Positions 33,413 through 44,665 of a DNA stretch of 64,000 bases are shown piece after piece. The DNA is from Bacteroidales bacterium (GTDB lineage Bacteria > Bacteroidota > Bacteroidia > Bacteroidales > UBA12077): positions 1 through 64,000 of the forward strand of contig JANQHE010000023.1 in NCBI GenBank assembly GCA_028282785.1, given 5' to 3'. The position numbers and the translations under genes were made by a program. The notes below the pieces were generated by a model that was given only the letters and a program-made list of their open reading frames with translations, was not told where the DNA came from and searched no databases. How positions within the stretch are numbered: position 1 is the first letter of the stretch; every line of letters starts with the position of its first letter.

Positions 33413-36400
33413 ATGACAAAACTCTACTCAATTTTAAAAACTATTTTTATTAGTTCGCTTTTTCTTTTATCGACCTACGGAATTGTACATTCACAATGCG
33501 GTGTACAATTAACTGGGTTAGAAAGCGAATATTGTATAACAGGTGGCGGGACAAGCCTTGATGTTTACCCTTTGGGAGGAACTTTAAGTGGTCCCGGTAT
33601 CAGTGGTGATTATTTTGACCCAGGAGTCGCAGGAGCCGGTGCACACGAAATCAAATATGTGTTTGATTCCATTTTTTATAACATTTATACTGATGGTACA
33701 TTCAACCCAATTGATGGTGTTGGGACTTCCTTCTCATTGAGTGATGACGACGTTTCAGCTTTCCTTCCATTAGGTTTTACGTTTAATTTCTTTGGTACAG
33801 ATTATACTGAAATTAAACTATCATCAAATGGGTTCTTAACATTTAATAATATTTTTAGTAGTGGTTGTTGCCAGGGGCATACTGTTCCTAACACATCAGA
33901 CCCGGATAATATAATTGCTTTTGCCTGGTCTGACCTTAACCCCAACGAAGGAGGCAGCTTCCAGTATTTTACCATTGGTACAGCCCCGAACAGAATATTT
34001 GTTGTTGATGTAAAAAACCTGTCTCATTATGGTTTTCCGGGCCGTGTGACTTCACAAATACAATTATATGAAACAACCAATATTATTGAGATTCATACTA
34101 CCGAAATGACATATGGTGGAGCTGTACATACAATGGGTATTGAAAATGTTGACGGTACAATTGGTTTTGCTGTTGATGGCCGTAATGCATCAATATGGTC
34201 GGCGGCAGAAGAAATGGTACAATTTGTCCCGGAACATTGTACAGATTCAGTAATTGTAAATGTTACAGTAAATGATGCCCCTGCAACTGTTGAATTATCA
34301 ACAACATCCATTAATTACGGCAATGTTGAAACAGGCGCTACTTATACACAAGAACTTACCATAACAAACACAGGCTGCAATTCTTTAACCATTGACAGTT
34401 TAAGAAATGACAGTTTAGAATTCTCATATACATTTAGTGATGATTATAGCCTTGCTGGCGGAAATTCAGTTACTGTTGAAATACAATTTCAATCATCGGA
34501 CTTAGAAACTTTAACAGATACATTATTTGTATATACCGATGTCTCAGATAACTTTATAGCTCTTTCTGCCACTGTTATAGAAGCCCCTGTAATGGTAACT
34601 TTACCAGATACGGCAAGGCATACTATTAATTCTTGTACCGGAAATTATAACGAAACATTAGAAATATATAATAATGGTGATGGTGAATTAAACTATACAA
34701 TTACACAATATGAGCAATTCTCAGAAGATTTCGAAGATGGTAACCACGATGGATGGATTATGGACCATGAATTTACAACGGTTGAAGTCCAAAATTCTGA
34801 AGCTGCAATTGGAGATTATGCTTTATACCTTTCAGGACAAGATGGAGATGGTGAAGGAATGGTTTTAAATATTGATCCAAGGCAAGCGACTTATATTAGT
34901 TTTTGGTTTAAACCTGATTTCTTATCATGGGGAGGTGGTACAATTGAAATGGAAGATGATGAGGGTGATAAAGTAATAGACATTTCATTTTATGTTGATG
35001 GTGCCAGATATTTCTATGACAACATTGATAATAATGAATTTTACATTATAGAAGAAAATTGGTACCATATAGAATTCAAAAATGTTGACTTTAAAAATAA
35101 CACATATGACTGGTATGTTGATGGAGAATTTGCTGATGCAATTTCTTTTAGCGGAAGTGCAGACTATATTTCAAAAATTATTATTACTTCGGAATATGCC
35201 AGCGAATTTTATATAGATGATATATACATTGGCGATGAAGTAGCCTGGTTGGATATTCTTCATCCTCAAAACACAATAACCGGTATGAATTCAGTTGAAA
35301 CTGATATTGTATTGAATGCAGATGGCTTAATGAGCGGAACTTATGAAAAGTATGTATTTGTTAATGGAAACGACCCTGAAAATTTAATGGATACTATAGT
35401 TTATATCCTCACAGTTGATGGTACCCCGGAAGCTGAATTATCGGTAAGTTCAATTGATTTTGGAGATGTTTTTGTTGGTGATTCTATAATAGAATCGGTT
35501 AGCTTAACAAATACCGGTTGCGATACCTTATTCATTTCTTCAATTACTCAACCGGAAGACAGTACTGAATTTGAATTTACCAATCTTACCGGAACAACTA
35601 TTCCTCCGGGAGAAGCGCTTGAAGCTACCATAAAATTTAAAACAGATTCTGTTAGTACTTATTCTTCAACTATTTCTTTTTTCAGTAATGCAACTACCCA
35701 AAACTTAACCCTTAATGGAAGTTTTGTAACAAATCCGCTATTAACCTTAAGTACAGATACCATTACATATAATGTTTCTTGTACCGAAGAAGTAAGCCAA
35801 TCGTTTACCATTTCCAACGCAAATGTTTCCGATTTAAATTTCCAAATAGATATTAACGATATAGATTTGGAAAGTGTACTCACCAGCCTAAATACAAATT
35901 ACCAAAGTATTATTGATTTAATTCCTAATCGTTACGATTTTGATTATGGAAATTATGACACCTATATTGAGTCTGGTGGTGATTATATGTACGATGAAGG
36001 AAATTATTTATCAACTAACATCGGCGGTAACCTGGTATATTCGGATAATACTATTATACCTAGCTCATTGTTAGGTGATGAGGGAAAATATTTTGTGCGA
36101 AAATATAACGGCTTATTTGTTTTTGCTGGTAAACTGGATGGTGTGTCTGATTTTACTATAGATGGGAGCTTAGATAATTGGGGTGCGGAAATAGATGGTG
36201 CTATTCTTGAATATGAATATAATGGAATTATTTATTATGGATTTGTAAAAAGAGTATATGGTGCTAATTCACCATCGGTAAACCACCTGTTAATAACAAG
36301 AAATCCTGAAGTAATTCATGATTTTAGTTCATCTTCTTCTAATGATGCACATACATTAAGTAATCTTGAAAAATCATCCGAATTATTCTATTTATTATAT

Positions 36401-38212
36401 GCAGGAACATATGGCGCATACATTGATGATGATGAAACAATGGCAATCATGCAAGAATTTATTCATAGTATTGTGCCGTTTGCACCTTCTTATGTCACAC
36501 CAAATGTAACTTCAGGAACTGTAAATAATGGGTCGCAAGATGTAAATGTAACAGTCTCCGGAACAAACTTTAACGTTGGTACACACTACCGTGAATTATT
36601 GATTGTATCGAATGCACCTGGTAACATGCTTGAACTTCTTACTTTAGAGATAAATGTTACAGGAGATCCCGGAATTGATACTGATGCCGGTTCACTTAGT
36701 TTTGGTAATGTTGCAATTACCGATTCTTTAACTAAAGAATTAACTATTTATAATACTGGATGCGACACTTTATTTCTAACAAACATTACTAGTTCCGAAG
36801 CTCAGTATAATGTAGATACCACCGAACTTGAAATTTTACCTGGTATGGATTATACAATTATGGTTGAATTTAAGCCGGAAGCCGTACAAAGTTACCCTGC
36901 TGATTTGACAATTGAATCTGATGCAGGCAATACAACAGTTTCCCTATCAGGATCAGGCGTAAACACGGGTCCTCAGATAGATACAGATTCAACGACATTT
37001 ACAATGGCTCTTGAATGTGAAAATGAAAAAACAGGAATGTTTAAAGTTTACAACACAGGAGAAGCTGACCTTGTAATTGAAATTTCAGATGATCTAACTG
37101 AACTTGAATTATCTGAATCCGAAGCTACTATCCTTGCCAATGATTCTCTCGAAATTGATGTAACATTCTTAGGCGAAGAAGCATTAGCAGGAACATATTC
37201 CGGAAATATTTTCATAGCTTCAAACGATGGAGCAACTCCTTTAAAACAAATTCCTGTTAGTATTGATGATGCTTACAATAAAGTTACAACAATAGATATT
37301 GGATGGGAAGATGAAGATCTATGTCAAGGTGAAGAAATCAATATTGATGCTGGTTATGGATTTAGCAGTTATAGCTGGAGCACAAGTGAAGAAACTCAAA
37401 CAATAACTGTAAGCACTACTGGTAACTACGTTGCAACCGTTTTTGATTACAATGGGTGTGAATCGGCAGATTCGGTAGATGTGAATGTACATAACCCTGT
37501 TGTTAATTTAGGAGCAGATGTAGACATTTGTTTTGGAGAATCAACTAATCTGGATGCCGGTTCTGGTTTCACTACCTATGGTTGGAGCACTGCAGAAGTT
37601 ACTCAAACCATTTCAGTAAATACAACAGGTACATATTCTGTAACCGTTACTGATGAATATGCTTGTAATGCCGATGATGAAATAGTTGTTACTGTAAATG
37701 ATTTACCTGTTGTTGACTTGGGTACAGACGTAAACATAACAACCAGTGAAACTACAACCTTAGATGCAGGAAATGGTTTTGCCTCTTATTTATGGAGTGA
37801 CCAATCATCATCACAAACCTTAACTGTAGACGGATCTGTGGTTGGAGTTGGAACTCATGATTATTCGGTTGTAGTTACCGATGTAAACGGCTGTGAAGGA
37901 ACAGACGATATAAATGTAATTGTTACTGCAAGTACAGGTATTGATGAATTAGGCTCAGAAATATTATCAGCTTATCCAAACCCTGTAAAAGAAAACCTTT
38001 ACATTCAGTTCAACCCTGAATTCAACCAAAATGTAACAATCAGAATTTATGATCTTATAGGAACTCTGAAATATATTGAGGAAGTAAATGAAATTAATCC
38101 GGACAGGTTGCATAAGGTTCAGTTATCTGAACTAGATTTACATTCCGGAATATATCTATTAAAAATAAATAATGAAGAGCTTAATTTTGTTGAACAAATT
38201 ATTATTGAATAG
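33413..38212 (+). CDS. Large secreted protein with Hydin/choice-of-anchor-D-type repeats and T9SS type A sorting domain
   Basis: Signal peptide; repeated 'DFGDVxVGDSxxxxxxLxNTGCDTLxI' modules; C-terminal AYPNPVKENLYIQF...GIYLLKI. Confidence 0.9.
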   Translation: MTKLYSILKTIFISSLFLLSTYGIVHSQCGVQLTGLESEYCITGGGTSLDVYPLGGTLSGPGISGDYFDPGVAGAGAHEIKYVFDSIFYNIYTDGTFNPIDGVGTSFSLSDDDVSAFLPLGFTFNFFGTDYTEIKLSSNGFLTFNNIFSSGCCQGHTVPNTSDPDNIIAFAWSDLNPNEGGSFQYFTIGTAPNRIFVVDVKNLSHYGFPGRVTSQIQLYETTNIIEIHTTEMTYGGAVHTMGIENVDGTIGFAVDGRNASIWSAAEEMVQFVPEHCTDSVIVNVTVNDAPATVELSTTSINYGNVETGATYTQELTITNTGCNSLTIDSLRNDSLEFSYTFSDDYSLAGGNSVTVEIQFQSSDLETLTDTLFVYTDVSDNFIALSATVIEAPVMVTLPDTARHTINSCTGNYNETLEIYNNGDGELNYTITQYEQFSEDFEDGNHDGWIMDHEFTTVEVQNSEAAIGDYALYLSGQDGDGEGMVLNIDPRQATYISFWFKPDFLSWGGGTIEMEDDEGDKVIDISFYVDGARYFYDNIDNNEFYIIEENWYHIEFKNVDFKNNTYDWYVDGEFADAISFSGSADYISKIIITSEYASEFYIDDIYIGDEVAWLDILHPQNTITGMNSVETDIVLNADGLMSGTYEKYVFVNGNDPENLMDTIVYILTVDGTPEAELSVSSIDFGDVFVGDSIIESVSLTNTGCDTLFISSITQPEDSTEFEFTNLTGTTIPPGEALEATIKFKTDSVSTYSSTISFFSNATTQNLTLNGSFVTNPLLTLSTDTITYNVSCTEEVSQSFTISNANVSDLNFQIDINDIDLESVLTSLNTNYQSIIDLIPNRYDFDYGNYDTYIESGGDYMYDEGNYLSTNIGGNLVYSDNTIIPSSLLGDEGKYFVRKYNGLFVFAGKLDGVSDFTIDGSLDNWGAEIDGAILEYEYNGIIYYGFVKRVYGANSPSVNHLLITRNPEVIHDFSSSSSNDAHTLSNLEKSSELFYLLYAGTYGAYIDDDETMAIMQEFIHSIVPFAPSYVTPNVTSGTVNNGSQDVNVTVSGTNFNVGTHYRELLIVSNAPGNMLELLTLEINVTGDPGIDTDAGSLSFGNVAITDSLTKELTIYNTGCDTLFLTNITSSEAQYNVDTTELEILPGMDYTIMVEFKPEAVQSYPADLTIESDAGNTTVSLSGSGVNTGPQIDTDSTTFTMALECENEKTGMFKVYNTGEADLVIEISDDLTELELSESEATILANDSLEIDVTFLGEEALAGTYSGNIFIASNDGATPLKQIPVSIDDAYNKVTTIDIGWEDEDLCQGEEINIDAGYGFSSYSWSTSEETQTITVSTTGNYVATVFDYNGCESADSVDVNVHNPVVNLGADVDICFGESTNLDAGSGFTTYGWSTAEVTQTISVNTTGTYSVTVTDEYACNADDEIVVTVNDLPVVDLGTDVNITTSETTTLDAGNGFASYLWSDQSSSQTLTVDGSVVGVGTHDYSVVVTDVNGCEGTDDINVIVTASTGIDELGSEILSAYPNPVKENLYIQFNPEFNQNVTIRIYDLIGTLKYIEEVNEINPDRLHKVQLSELDLHSGIYLLKINNEELNFVEQIIIE

Positions 38213-38230
38213 TAGCAATTGAATTAAAAC

Positions 38231-38257
38231 AAAAGCAGGACTTAAAGTCCTGCTTTT
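38231..38257. terminator. Bidirectional terminator
   Basis: AAAAGCAGGACTT-A-AAGTCCTGCTTTTT between convergent genes. Confidence 0.75.
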
Positions 38258-39228
38258 TATATTTCGATATTAAAGCGCCTGAGTACTCTTAATGCCCTTA
38301 AAGTATTCCACCTGCTTGGTTTTCCAACCTGCTCCATATGAAAATGTAATTGCCCCGGATGGTTTGCCTGTAATTTCCAAACATTATCTTTTGTTCTTTT
38401 ATTTACCAGGGCATCAATTGCATCCTGCATTCTTTCATCATATGAAACTCCGGCATACTGAAAGTAATCTAACGCACGTAAATTATCATACCTCCAACGG
38501 CTTGGGTAAGATAAATTCAGAAATCTTTTATCAATAATTTCTCCTGTTTTATCAGATTTGAATAAACGGTGTATCAGGATAAATTCTTCAGCTTGTGCTT
38601 TAACTTTTAATAATTCATCCATTCGGTAGGTATAATTATTTTTATAGAATTCGATAATCCCTTCCAAAACCGAAATAGTCGTATGCAATGAACTATGCCT
38701 GGCTCCCGACCTGTTTAACCGGCAATTAAAGCCACCATCGGCTAATTGTTGGGAAAGAATATTATCTACGATAGATTTTAAATCTTTCTCGTCTGATCGA
38801 AAATACGAAGCATAATTTAATACCATCCCATTAATACACATATCGCTATTTCTCATTTCCCCTATGGGAAGAATACCACCATCATCAGCTTTTGTTTCCG
38901 TTAGAACTTTACTAATTGTTTCTTGAATTATACTGCACTCGGGGGATATGGATAAGTTCTTTAGGTCTAATACGGTATAATGAGTTGATATCCATTTAGG
39001 CTGATAGAATTTCTGTCCCCAATGCCCATTTTCGTTTCTTTTGGATAAATATTGCTTACCCCAACCTTCCCGTTCAATTTTTTCTTGTAAGCTTTTTCCC
39101 CGCCTGCCGGACCTGCCTTGTCGGCAAATAGGCGGGCAGGTTTCTTCCCCTATCAAATCCCTATAAACCTGGTATTGTATGGCTACATCGCCTTGTAATA
39201 ACCATTTAATGATTTCTTCTCTAATCAT
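38257..39228 (-). CDS. Alpha/alpha-toroid (prenyltransferase-like) hypothetical protein
   Basis: DGGFNCRLNRSGARHSSLHTTISVLEG; EGWGKQYLSKRNENGHWG. Confidence 0.65.
   Translation of the reverse strand: MIREEIIKWLLQGDVAIQYQVYRDLIGEETCPPICRQGRSGRRGKSLQEKIEREGWGKQYLSKRNENGHWGQKFYQPKWISTHYTVLDLKNLSISPECSIIQETISKVLTETKADDGGILPIGEMRNSDMCINGMVLNYASYFRSDEKDLKSIVDNILSQQLADGGFNCRLNRSGARHSSLHTTISVLEGIIEFYKNNYTYRMDELLKVKAQAEEFILIHRLFKSDKTGEIIDKRFLNLSYPSRWRYDNLRALDYFQYAGVSYDERMQDAIDALVNKRTKDNVWKLQANHPGQLHFHMEQVGKPSRWNTLRALRVLRRFNIEI
39099..39140. repeat. GC-rich REP-like palindrome inside CDS
   Basis: CCCGCCT...AGGCGGG arms within CCCGCCTGCCGGACCTGCCTTGTCGGCAAATAGGCGGGCAGG; very GC-rich against an AT-rich background. 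Confidence 0.6.
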
Positions 39229-40513
39229 TGTGATTATTTTTTAATTTTTCTATACACCTGTACATTGCTTTTCGTAATGCAACCTCGCGAGGATCATTAA
39301 CCAAATAAAGTCCCATTTTAGACATTACATAAGCATACCCAATTTCGTTTTCCGGGTCGGCAAAACCAAATGAACCTCCTGCACCTGGAGTCCCGAAAAC
39401 GCTGCTATTATCTCCATAAATGAAATCCGGTCCGGGTTTTATAAATCCATATGAAAAATAGGTATCTAATCCCATTACAATGTCAAAAGCTCCTTTTGTT
39501 GGAACTACAGCCGGTTGTTTTAATAATGAAAATGTTTCTTCGTCAAAATCAAATTCTTTTGCTCCCCGGGAAAATATACTATATAATTTTGCTATGGAAC
39601 GTGCATCTCCAATACCATTCCCGGATGGCATTTCAACGCTTTGAGTTAATCTATTGTTAGGACTAAACTTTTCCGGAATTTTGAAAGACCGATACAAAAT
39701 GGATTCCTTATTCCTGAAATCTTTCCTCATTTTTTTAGGCATTTTGTTTATGTTTAAAATAAACTGCCCGATGGAAGGATAATAAACCTTAGCGAGTTCT
39801 TCGTTGGATATTGAGTCCGGTAATCCGATATAAAAATCTAATTCTAATGGTTTAGCAAACTCTTCTGCAAAGAATACTCCTATACTTCTTTCTTTTGGGT
39901 CAACTCTACGCATAAGTTCGTTCATATACATTCCCATGGTAGATAAATGGTATCCATGTTGAATTCCCGGCTCCCAAAGAGGTTCCTGACGAGCCATTAT
40001 CTCTGCAATATATTCAAAATCAGTTAAATCACCTATTTCAAACTCTTCATCAACAAGGCACAAACCGGCCTCGTGGGCTAATAATTGTTTAACCGTAATA
40101 TCTTCCTTTCCATTTTGTGCAAATTCAGGCCAATACTTAGAAACTCTTTCATTGTAATCCAACCATCCTTTCGAATGGGCCATTGCCAGGCATAATGCAG
40201 CTAACCCTTTGGTTGTACTAAAAACAATCACTTTGGTATCCTCTTCCCACTCCTTTTTTGTTAAAGCATCACTATACCCCCCCCAAAGATCCACTACTTG
40301 CTCACCTTTGTAGTAAATTGATAATGCTGCTCCATTTTCATTTCTATGAATATAGTTATTTATAAACTCCTGCTTTACCTCTTCAAATCCGGGGGCAACA
40401 TAACCTTTCACTACACTATCAGGATTTCGTTTGATTTTATATGAAAGTGAACAACCTGATAATAATAAGACAACCGATAAAAATGTAACAATAAGTGATA
40501 AAATTTTACGCAT
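39221..40513 (-). CDS. Beta-lactamase-family serine hydrolase lipoprotein
   Basis: STTKGLAAL (SxxK); start re-set to MRKILSLIVTFLSVVLLLSGCS (lipobox). Confidence 0.88.
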   Translation of the reverse strand: MRKILSLIVTFLSVVLLLSGCSLSYKIKRNPDSVVKGYVAPGFEEVKQEFINNYIHRNENGAALSIYYKGEQVVDLWGGYSDALTKKEWEEDTKVIVFSTTKGLAALCLAMAHSKGWLDYNERVSKYWPEFAQNGKEDITVKQLLAHEAGLCLVDEEFEIGDLTDFEYIAEIMARQEPLWEPGIQHGYHLSTMGMYMNELMRRVDPKERSIGVFFAEEFAKPLELDFYIGLPDSISNEELAKVYYPSIGQFILNINKMPKKMRKDFRNKESILYRSFKIPEKFSPNNRLTQSVEMPSGNGIGDARSIAKLYSIFSRGAKEFDFDEETFSLLKQPAVVPTKGAFDIVMGLDTYFSYGFIKPGPDFIYGDNSSVFGTPGAGGSFGFADPENEIGYAYVMSKMGLYLVNDPREVALRKAMYRCIEKLKNNHND

Positions 40514-41025
40514 AACCAAAAATTTAAGGATTGAATCAAATATAAAAAAACTTGAAAAGTTAAATGCAACGCTTAAAATAAAAAAACGTCTTTTAATTGA
40601 AAGTAAATTTGGCATGAAGCTTGTAACATTAAAACTAAACACCAGAGCTTAATATAATATCACCATTTAAAATGGTTCAGTAAACAAAAGGCCGGTTTTC
40701 GGCTTTTTGTTTTTATATATATTACTATTCCATCTTCCAACAGGCTTCCTTCAAAGGTGGATTTGGAGTGATGAGTTTTATGTATACAGAATTTCCACCC
40801 CTACCTGAATAGCTTTCGGTGTAGCTCAAGAGAGAAATTAAATATGAACATAAAAGGTGAGCTATATCACTTTTTGTATAACGCTAATTATCAGAATCTT
40901 ATATTTTAAGAACATTCTTATTTATCGTATCAAAACGTTTATCAAAACATAATAGTTGTTTATCTAAAAAAAATATTTTTTGAACATTTACTCCGTATAT
41001 CTTGATAGAAATAATTATAAAAATT

Positions 41026-42708
41026 ATGGACAACAACGAACTTTTAGAATTGGATTATTCTTATAAAAAGAAAAGTAAAAGGTTTCTAATTGCCTTTATA
41101 GCCTATATTTCTCTACCTATATTATTCAATGTATTCAGTAGTTATAAAAATCCTACCATACGAATTAATAATAAATTAGAAAACTATTATTCTTATCATT
41201 TTAAAAACAATCTTGAAACAGAAATTCGTTTCATAGCAAGAAATATAAGCGATAACTCATCATCAATTTTGGATTCTACTTTAAAAGCAGAATTAATCGG
41301 TTTTTACCAATACAGAGATTTTAATCCGATTTGGATTGAGAACTTTGGATTTAGTCGAAACTTTTCAACTCTATTAAATCTTCTTGACAGTTCTGCTTAT
41401 TTTGGTTTTCCCTTTGACTATTTCAATGTACAACGCCTACAGGAACTAAGAAATGAAATCCAATACGCTGCGGGGGATTTACAACAAAATCAGGTTGAAC
41501 TTGAGTTAACAGCTACTTATTCTGCAATGAAATTCATTTTATATCTTAAAAATGGAATTGTAGAAAGAGATATATCATACAATTATACAAAAGAAATAGA
41601 GGCTCTGCCGGAATTATTAAGTTCTGCTATTGAGAGCAATGAATTTAGAAATGAAATTTTAGCAACTCAACCTAATTTAGTACATCACAGAAATTTATTA
41701 AAATCATTATCATATTATATAGATCTGCATTATTCGATTAAATATACCACACCGGCCTTTATTGATGACAAACTGTTAGCTAAAAGCCTATATTATGCAG
41801 AAATTACGGAATCTCCATTTTTTGATTCTTCAAACCTGAAGGTTGATGCGTTATTTGGATTGCAAGATCAATATGGATTAAGACATGATTCGGTTCTAAA
41901 TGTTCCTACACATGAAAAGTTAGTTTCTTTACTGGAATACAAATATTTTCTGGCTTGCTTAAACTTAAATCGACTAAGAAACCTTAAACATTCGGGTGAG
42001 AACTATTTGTTTGTCAATATTCCTGAATATAAACTACATGTTGTTGAATCCAATAAAGCTAAAGAAACATTTAATGTGATTGTTGGAAAGAAAAAAACTC
42101 CAACACCTGTTTTCACAAGCAATATTGAAAAAGTAATTGCTAACCCTTACTGGACAGTACCAAGAAGTATCACTTTTGAAATGTTGCATAAAATCCGTAA
42201 AGATCCCACCTACTTAAAAAGAAAGGGATATTTTGTTATAAACTGGCGAGAAGAAATTGTAGATGAATCAATCATCGACTGGAATTCGAATGATCCATTA
42301 GGAAAAAGATATTGGTTACGTCAAATTAACAACCGGCATAATGCCCTGGGTCAGGTTAAATTTATTTTTCCCAATAATTATAGTGTATACTTACACGATA
42401 CTCCTTCGAAAAAGTTATTTAACCACGAAAACCGCACATTCTCACATGGTTGTGTTCGTTTGGAAAATCCGGATAAGTTGGCTCAATATATTACGGATAA
42501 ATATAGCGGCAAAGAAGATAAAAACATTGAAAATCTGATTTCGGAAAAAGAACGTCATGAGATTGCACTTTCGGAAAAAGTGAAAATTCATATTCAGTAT
42601 ATAACTTGCACCGTTAGCGAAAATTCCGAAATAATGTTTTTAGATGATATATACAACAAAGATACTGAAGAAATTAAGGCAATTTTTCCAGATCTTCTGG
42701 AGATATAG
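41026..42708 (+). CDS. L,D-transpeptidase (YcbB-like)
   Basis: FSHGCVRLENPDKLAQY catalytic motif; TM anchor; likely start MDNNELLEL. Confidence 0.87.
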   Translation: MDNNELLELDYSYKKKSKRFLIAFIAYISLPILFNVFSSYKNPTIRINNKLENYYSYHFKNNLETEIRFIARNISDNSSSILDSTLKAELIGFYQYRDFNPIWIENFGFSRNFSTLLNLLDSSAYFGFPFDYFNVQRLQELRNEIQYAAGDLQQNQVELELTATYSAMKFILYLKNGIVERDISYNYTKEIEALPELLSSAIESNEFRNEILATQPNLVHHRNLLKSLSYYIDLHYSIKYTTPAFIDDKLLAKSLYYAEITESPFFDSSNLKVDALFGLQDQYGLRHDSVLNVPTHEKLVSLLEYKYFLACLNLNRLRNLKHSGENYLFVNIPEYKLHVVESNKAKETFNVIVGKKKTPTPVFTSNIEKVIANPYWTVPRSITFEMLHKIRKDPTYLKRKGYFVINWREEIVDESIIDWNSNDPLGKRYWLRQINNRHNALGQVKFIFPNNYSVYLHDTPSKKLFNHENRTFSHGCVRLENPDKLAQYITDKYSGKEDKNIENLISEKERHEIALSEKVKIHIQYITCTVSENSEIMFLDDIYNKDTEEIKAIFPDLLEI

Positions 42709-43402
42709 GAAGCATTGAAGGGTGATATATAAACAGGCACGAACCATTTTTTATTAAATCAATAATTTCTGTTACCTCATTCATAGGAACGGCAGGACAA
42801 CCAAAGCTCCTGCCAATTCTACCTTGCTTAGCTATGAACTCTTCGCTTACATAATCAGCACCATGAATTACAATGGCCCTTTTCCTTGCATTGTCATTTA
42901 AACCTTTGTTCATTCCATTCAACCTTAGCGAGTAACCATGCTTTCCTTCGTATGTTTCTTTGGTTATAAATAACCCCAAACTACTTTTATGGGAGTGCCT
43001 CCTATTGGAAAAAGATTCGGCTGCATTTACACCGGACCTCATTCCATGAGCAACCAATGTATTCTTTATAATTTTCTTATTCTTTATGTTTAAAATAAAA
43101 AATCGTTGTTCTGTTGACGGGCTGCTAAAATCTATGATAGTTAGCAATGAATCGTTTTTTAATAAATCTTTACTTTTTAAGGCATAATAACCGTTTATAG
43201 CAATGTTCATTGCAGGTAAGGGAATTCCACAAGAATCTGCCGTTCTTTCTTTCCAATCCAATAAAGTTGTATCCCGGATTATCATTTTTTCTTCGATAGT
43301 TTTATCCTTATAGCTCTTACCATAAAGATAAACACCGGAAATAAAGAGCAATACTATAATAAAAATGATATTTCGATTCATCTGTTTAGGTTGAGAGCGC
43401 AA
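42674..43402 (-). CDS. Murein L,D-transpeptidase catalytic-domain protein
   Basis: IVIHGADYVSEEFI...GRSFGCPAVP. Confidence 0.87.
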   Translation of the reverse strand: MRSQPKQMNRNIIFIIVLLFISGVYLYGKSYKDKTIEEKMIIRDTTLLDWKERTADSCGIPLPAMNIAINGYYALKSKDLLKNDSLLTIIDFSSPSTEQRFFILNIKNKKIIKNTLVAHGMRSGVNAAESFSNRRHSHKSSLGLFITKETYEGKHGYSLRLNGMNKGLNDNARKRAIVIHGADYVSEEFIAKQGRIGRSFGCPAVPMNEVTEIIDLIKNGSCLFIYHPSMLPISPEDLEKLP

Positions 43403-43508
43403 GATTAGTAAATTCCTGGCTTAAAACAAAATAAAACAATAAGAATCTTACAAAAGTTAAACGTATAAGCTATTTATAATAAGTAAATTGAAATGAAAAG
43501 AATTTGAA

Positions 43509-44483
43509 TTACTCTATTGTTCCATTAAAATCTCTATTTGGTTCTATATAAATCTTGTAATTAAAATAATCGAAAATAATATCGAATTTCATGAACATTG
43601 GCAAACCAATAACACCAAGATTATCCGGATGGATTCGTGCAGTTCTCTCATCACCAAATACTACTGTTGGATCTTCAAAAGTGTATTTTCCAAATGTCAT
43701 ATTCTTAATTTTTCCTTTATATTCATTCATTTCACCTTGTGCACCAAAGGCTCTTACTGGCTTCACATCTTTTGGCAACTGTAGATTATGTTTATTATTT
43801 AGAGCCACCTTAAATTCATATACACCGCCAAAATCAATATCCGCTTTATCATTATAAATTTTACCATCAAGGGTTGTAAAAGAAAATGGAACAGCGTGAG
43901 TTCCTGATTCATTCAATGTCATATCTAATATACTCCCATTGCCTTCGTATTTAAACTCTTTTGGATTATGAAGAATAACAAAATTCTCTTCAAAATCAAA
44001 TTCAACTATGAAATGTTTAAAGAAGGCATTACAAAGTTGTCCGTCAGTTCCCGGGAACATGCTTGCAAAACCTGCTTCATAGGGTGAAACATAAACCGGT
44101 TGTTCATAAAATATAATATCTTTAAAAGCCAATGTAAGATTACTTGAAGTATAAGCAGTTGTTGCATCACCTTCTCCGGCACCTGCAATTGTACCTGTTT
44201 CTATTGGTTTTAGATTTATTTTTTCTACTATTGGTGTTCCAAAGAGCCAAACCTCATCCCATAAAATACCATTATCAATCATGAAAACCGCAGGTTCTCC
44301 ATTTATCTTTAGTTCCATAATGGGTTTACCATGATGCATTTTAAAAGGGATTTTAACCGGTTCTTTTATATTACTTAAAATTTCATATGTTCCCGGGCCG
44401 GTTTTTTCATTTGTGTTTTGTGCAAAAACAATTTGTCCTAATGTCAAATAAAAAAATACAATTAAATAGCTTAACGTTTTCAT
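43509..44483 (-). CDS. Secreted retropepsin-like aspartyl protease family protein
   Basis: VFMIDNG...; GVIGLPMFMKFDIIFDYFNYKIYIEPN. Confidence 0.6.
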   Translation of the reverse strand: MKTLSYLIVFFYLTLGQIVFAQNTNEKTGPGTYEILSNIKEPVKIPFKMHHGKPIMELKINGEPAVFMIDNGILWDEVWLFGTPIVEKINLKPIETGTIAGAGEGDATTAYTSSNLTLAFKDIIFYEQPVYVSPYEAGFASMFPGTDGQLCNAFFKHFIVEFDFEENFVILHNPKEFKYEGNGSILDMTLNESGTHAVPFSFTTLDGKIYNDKADIDFGGVYEFKVALNNKHNLQLPKDVKPVRAFGAQGEMNEYKGKIKNMTFGKYTFEDPTVVFGDERTARIHPDNLGVIGLPMFMKFDIIFDYFNYKIYIEPNRDFNGTIE

Positions 44484-44665
44484 AATTTTATTTCAATTCA
44501 TCTTGGTTGATGAGACTATTCTTTTATCACCATAATCAAAAGTTCATTATATATTTTACCATGATCATTTTAATCAAAATCAATGTAATATAGTATATAT
44601 CCTAATAAAAGGAAGACTTATCGAAAGGATAAATCCATACTTTTCTTTCATTTCCTATTTTTGTA

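Noticed and set aside
40692-40710. Hairpin AAAAGGCCGGTTTTCGGCTTTTTG as a small RNA gene
   Set aside because: Looks like an ordinary intrinsic terminator; no supported upstream transcript could be identified from sequence alone.
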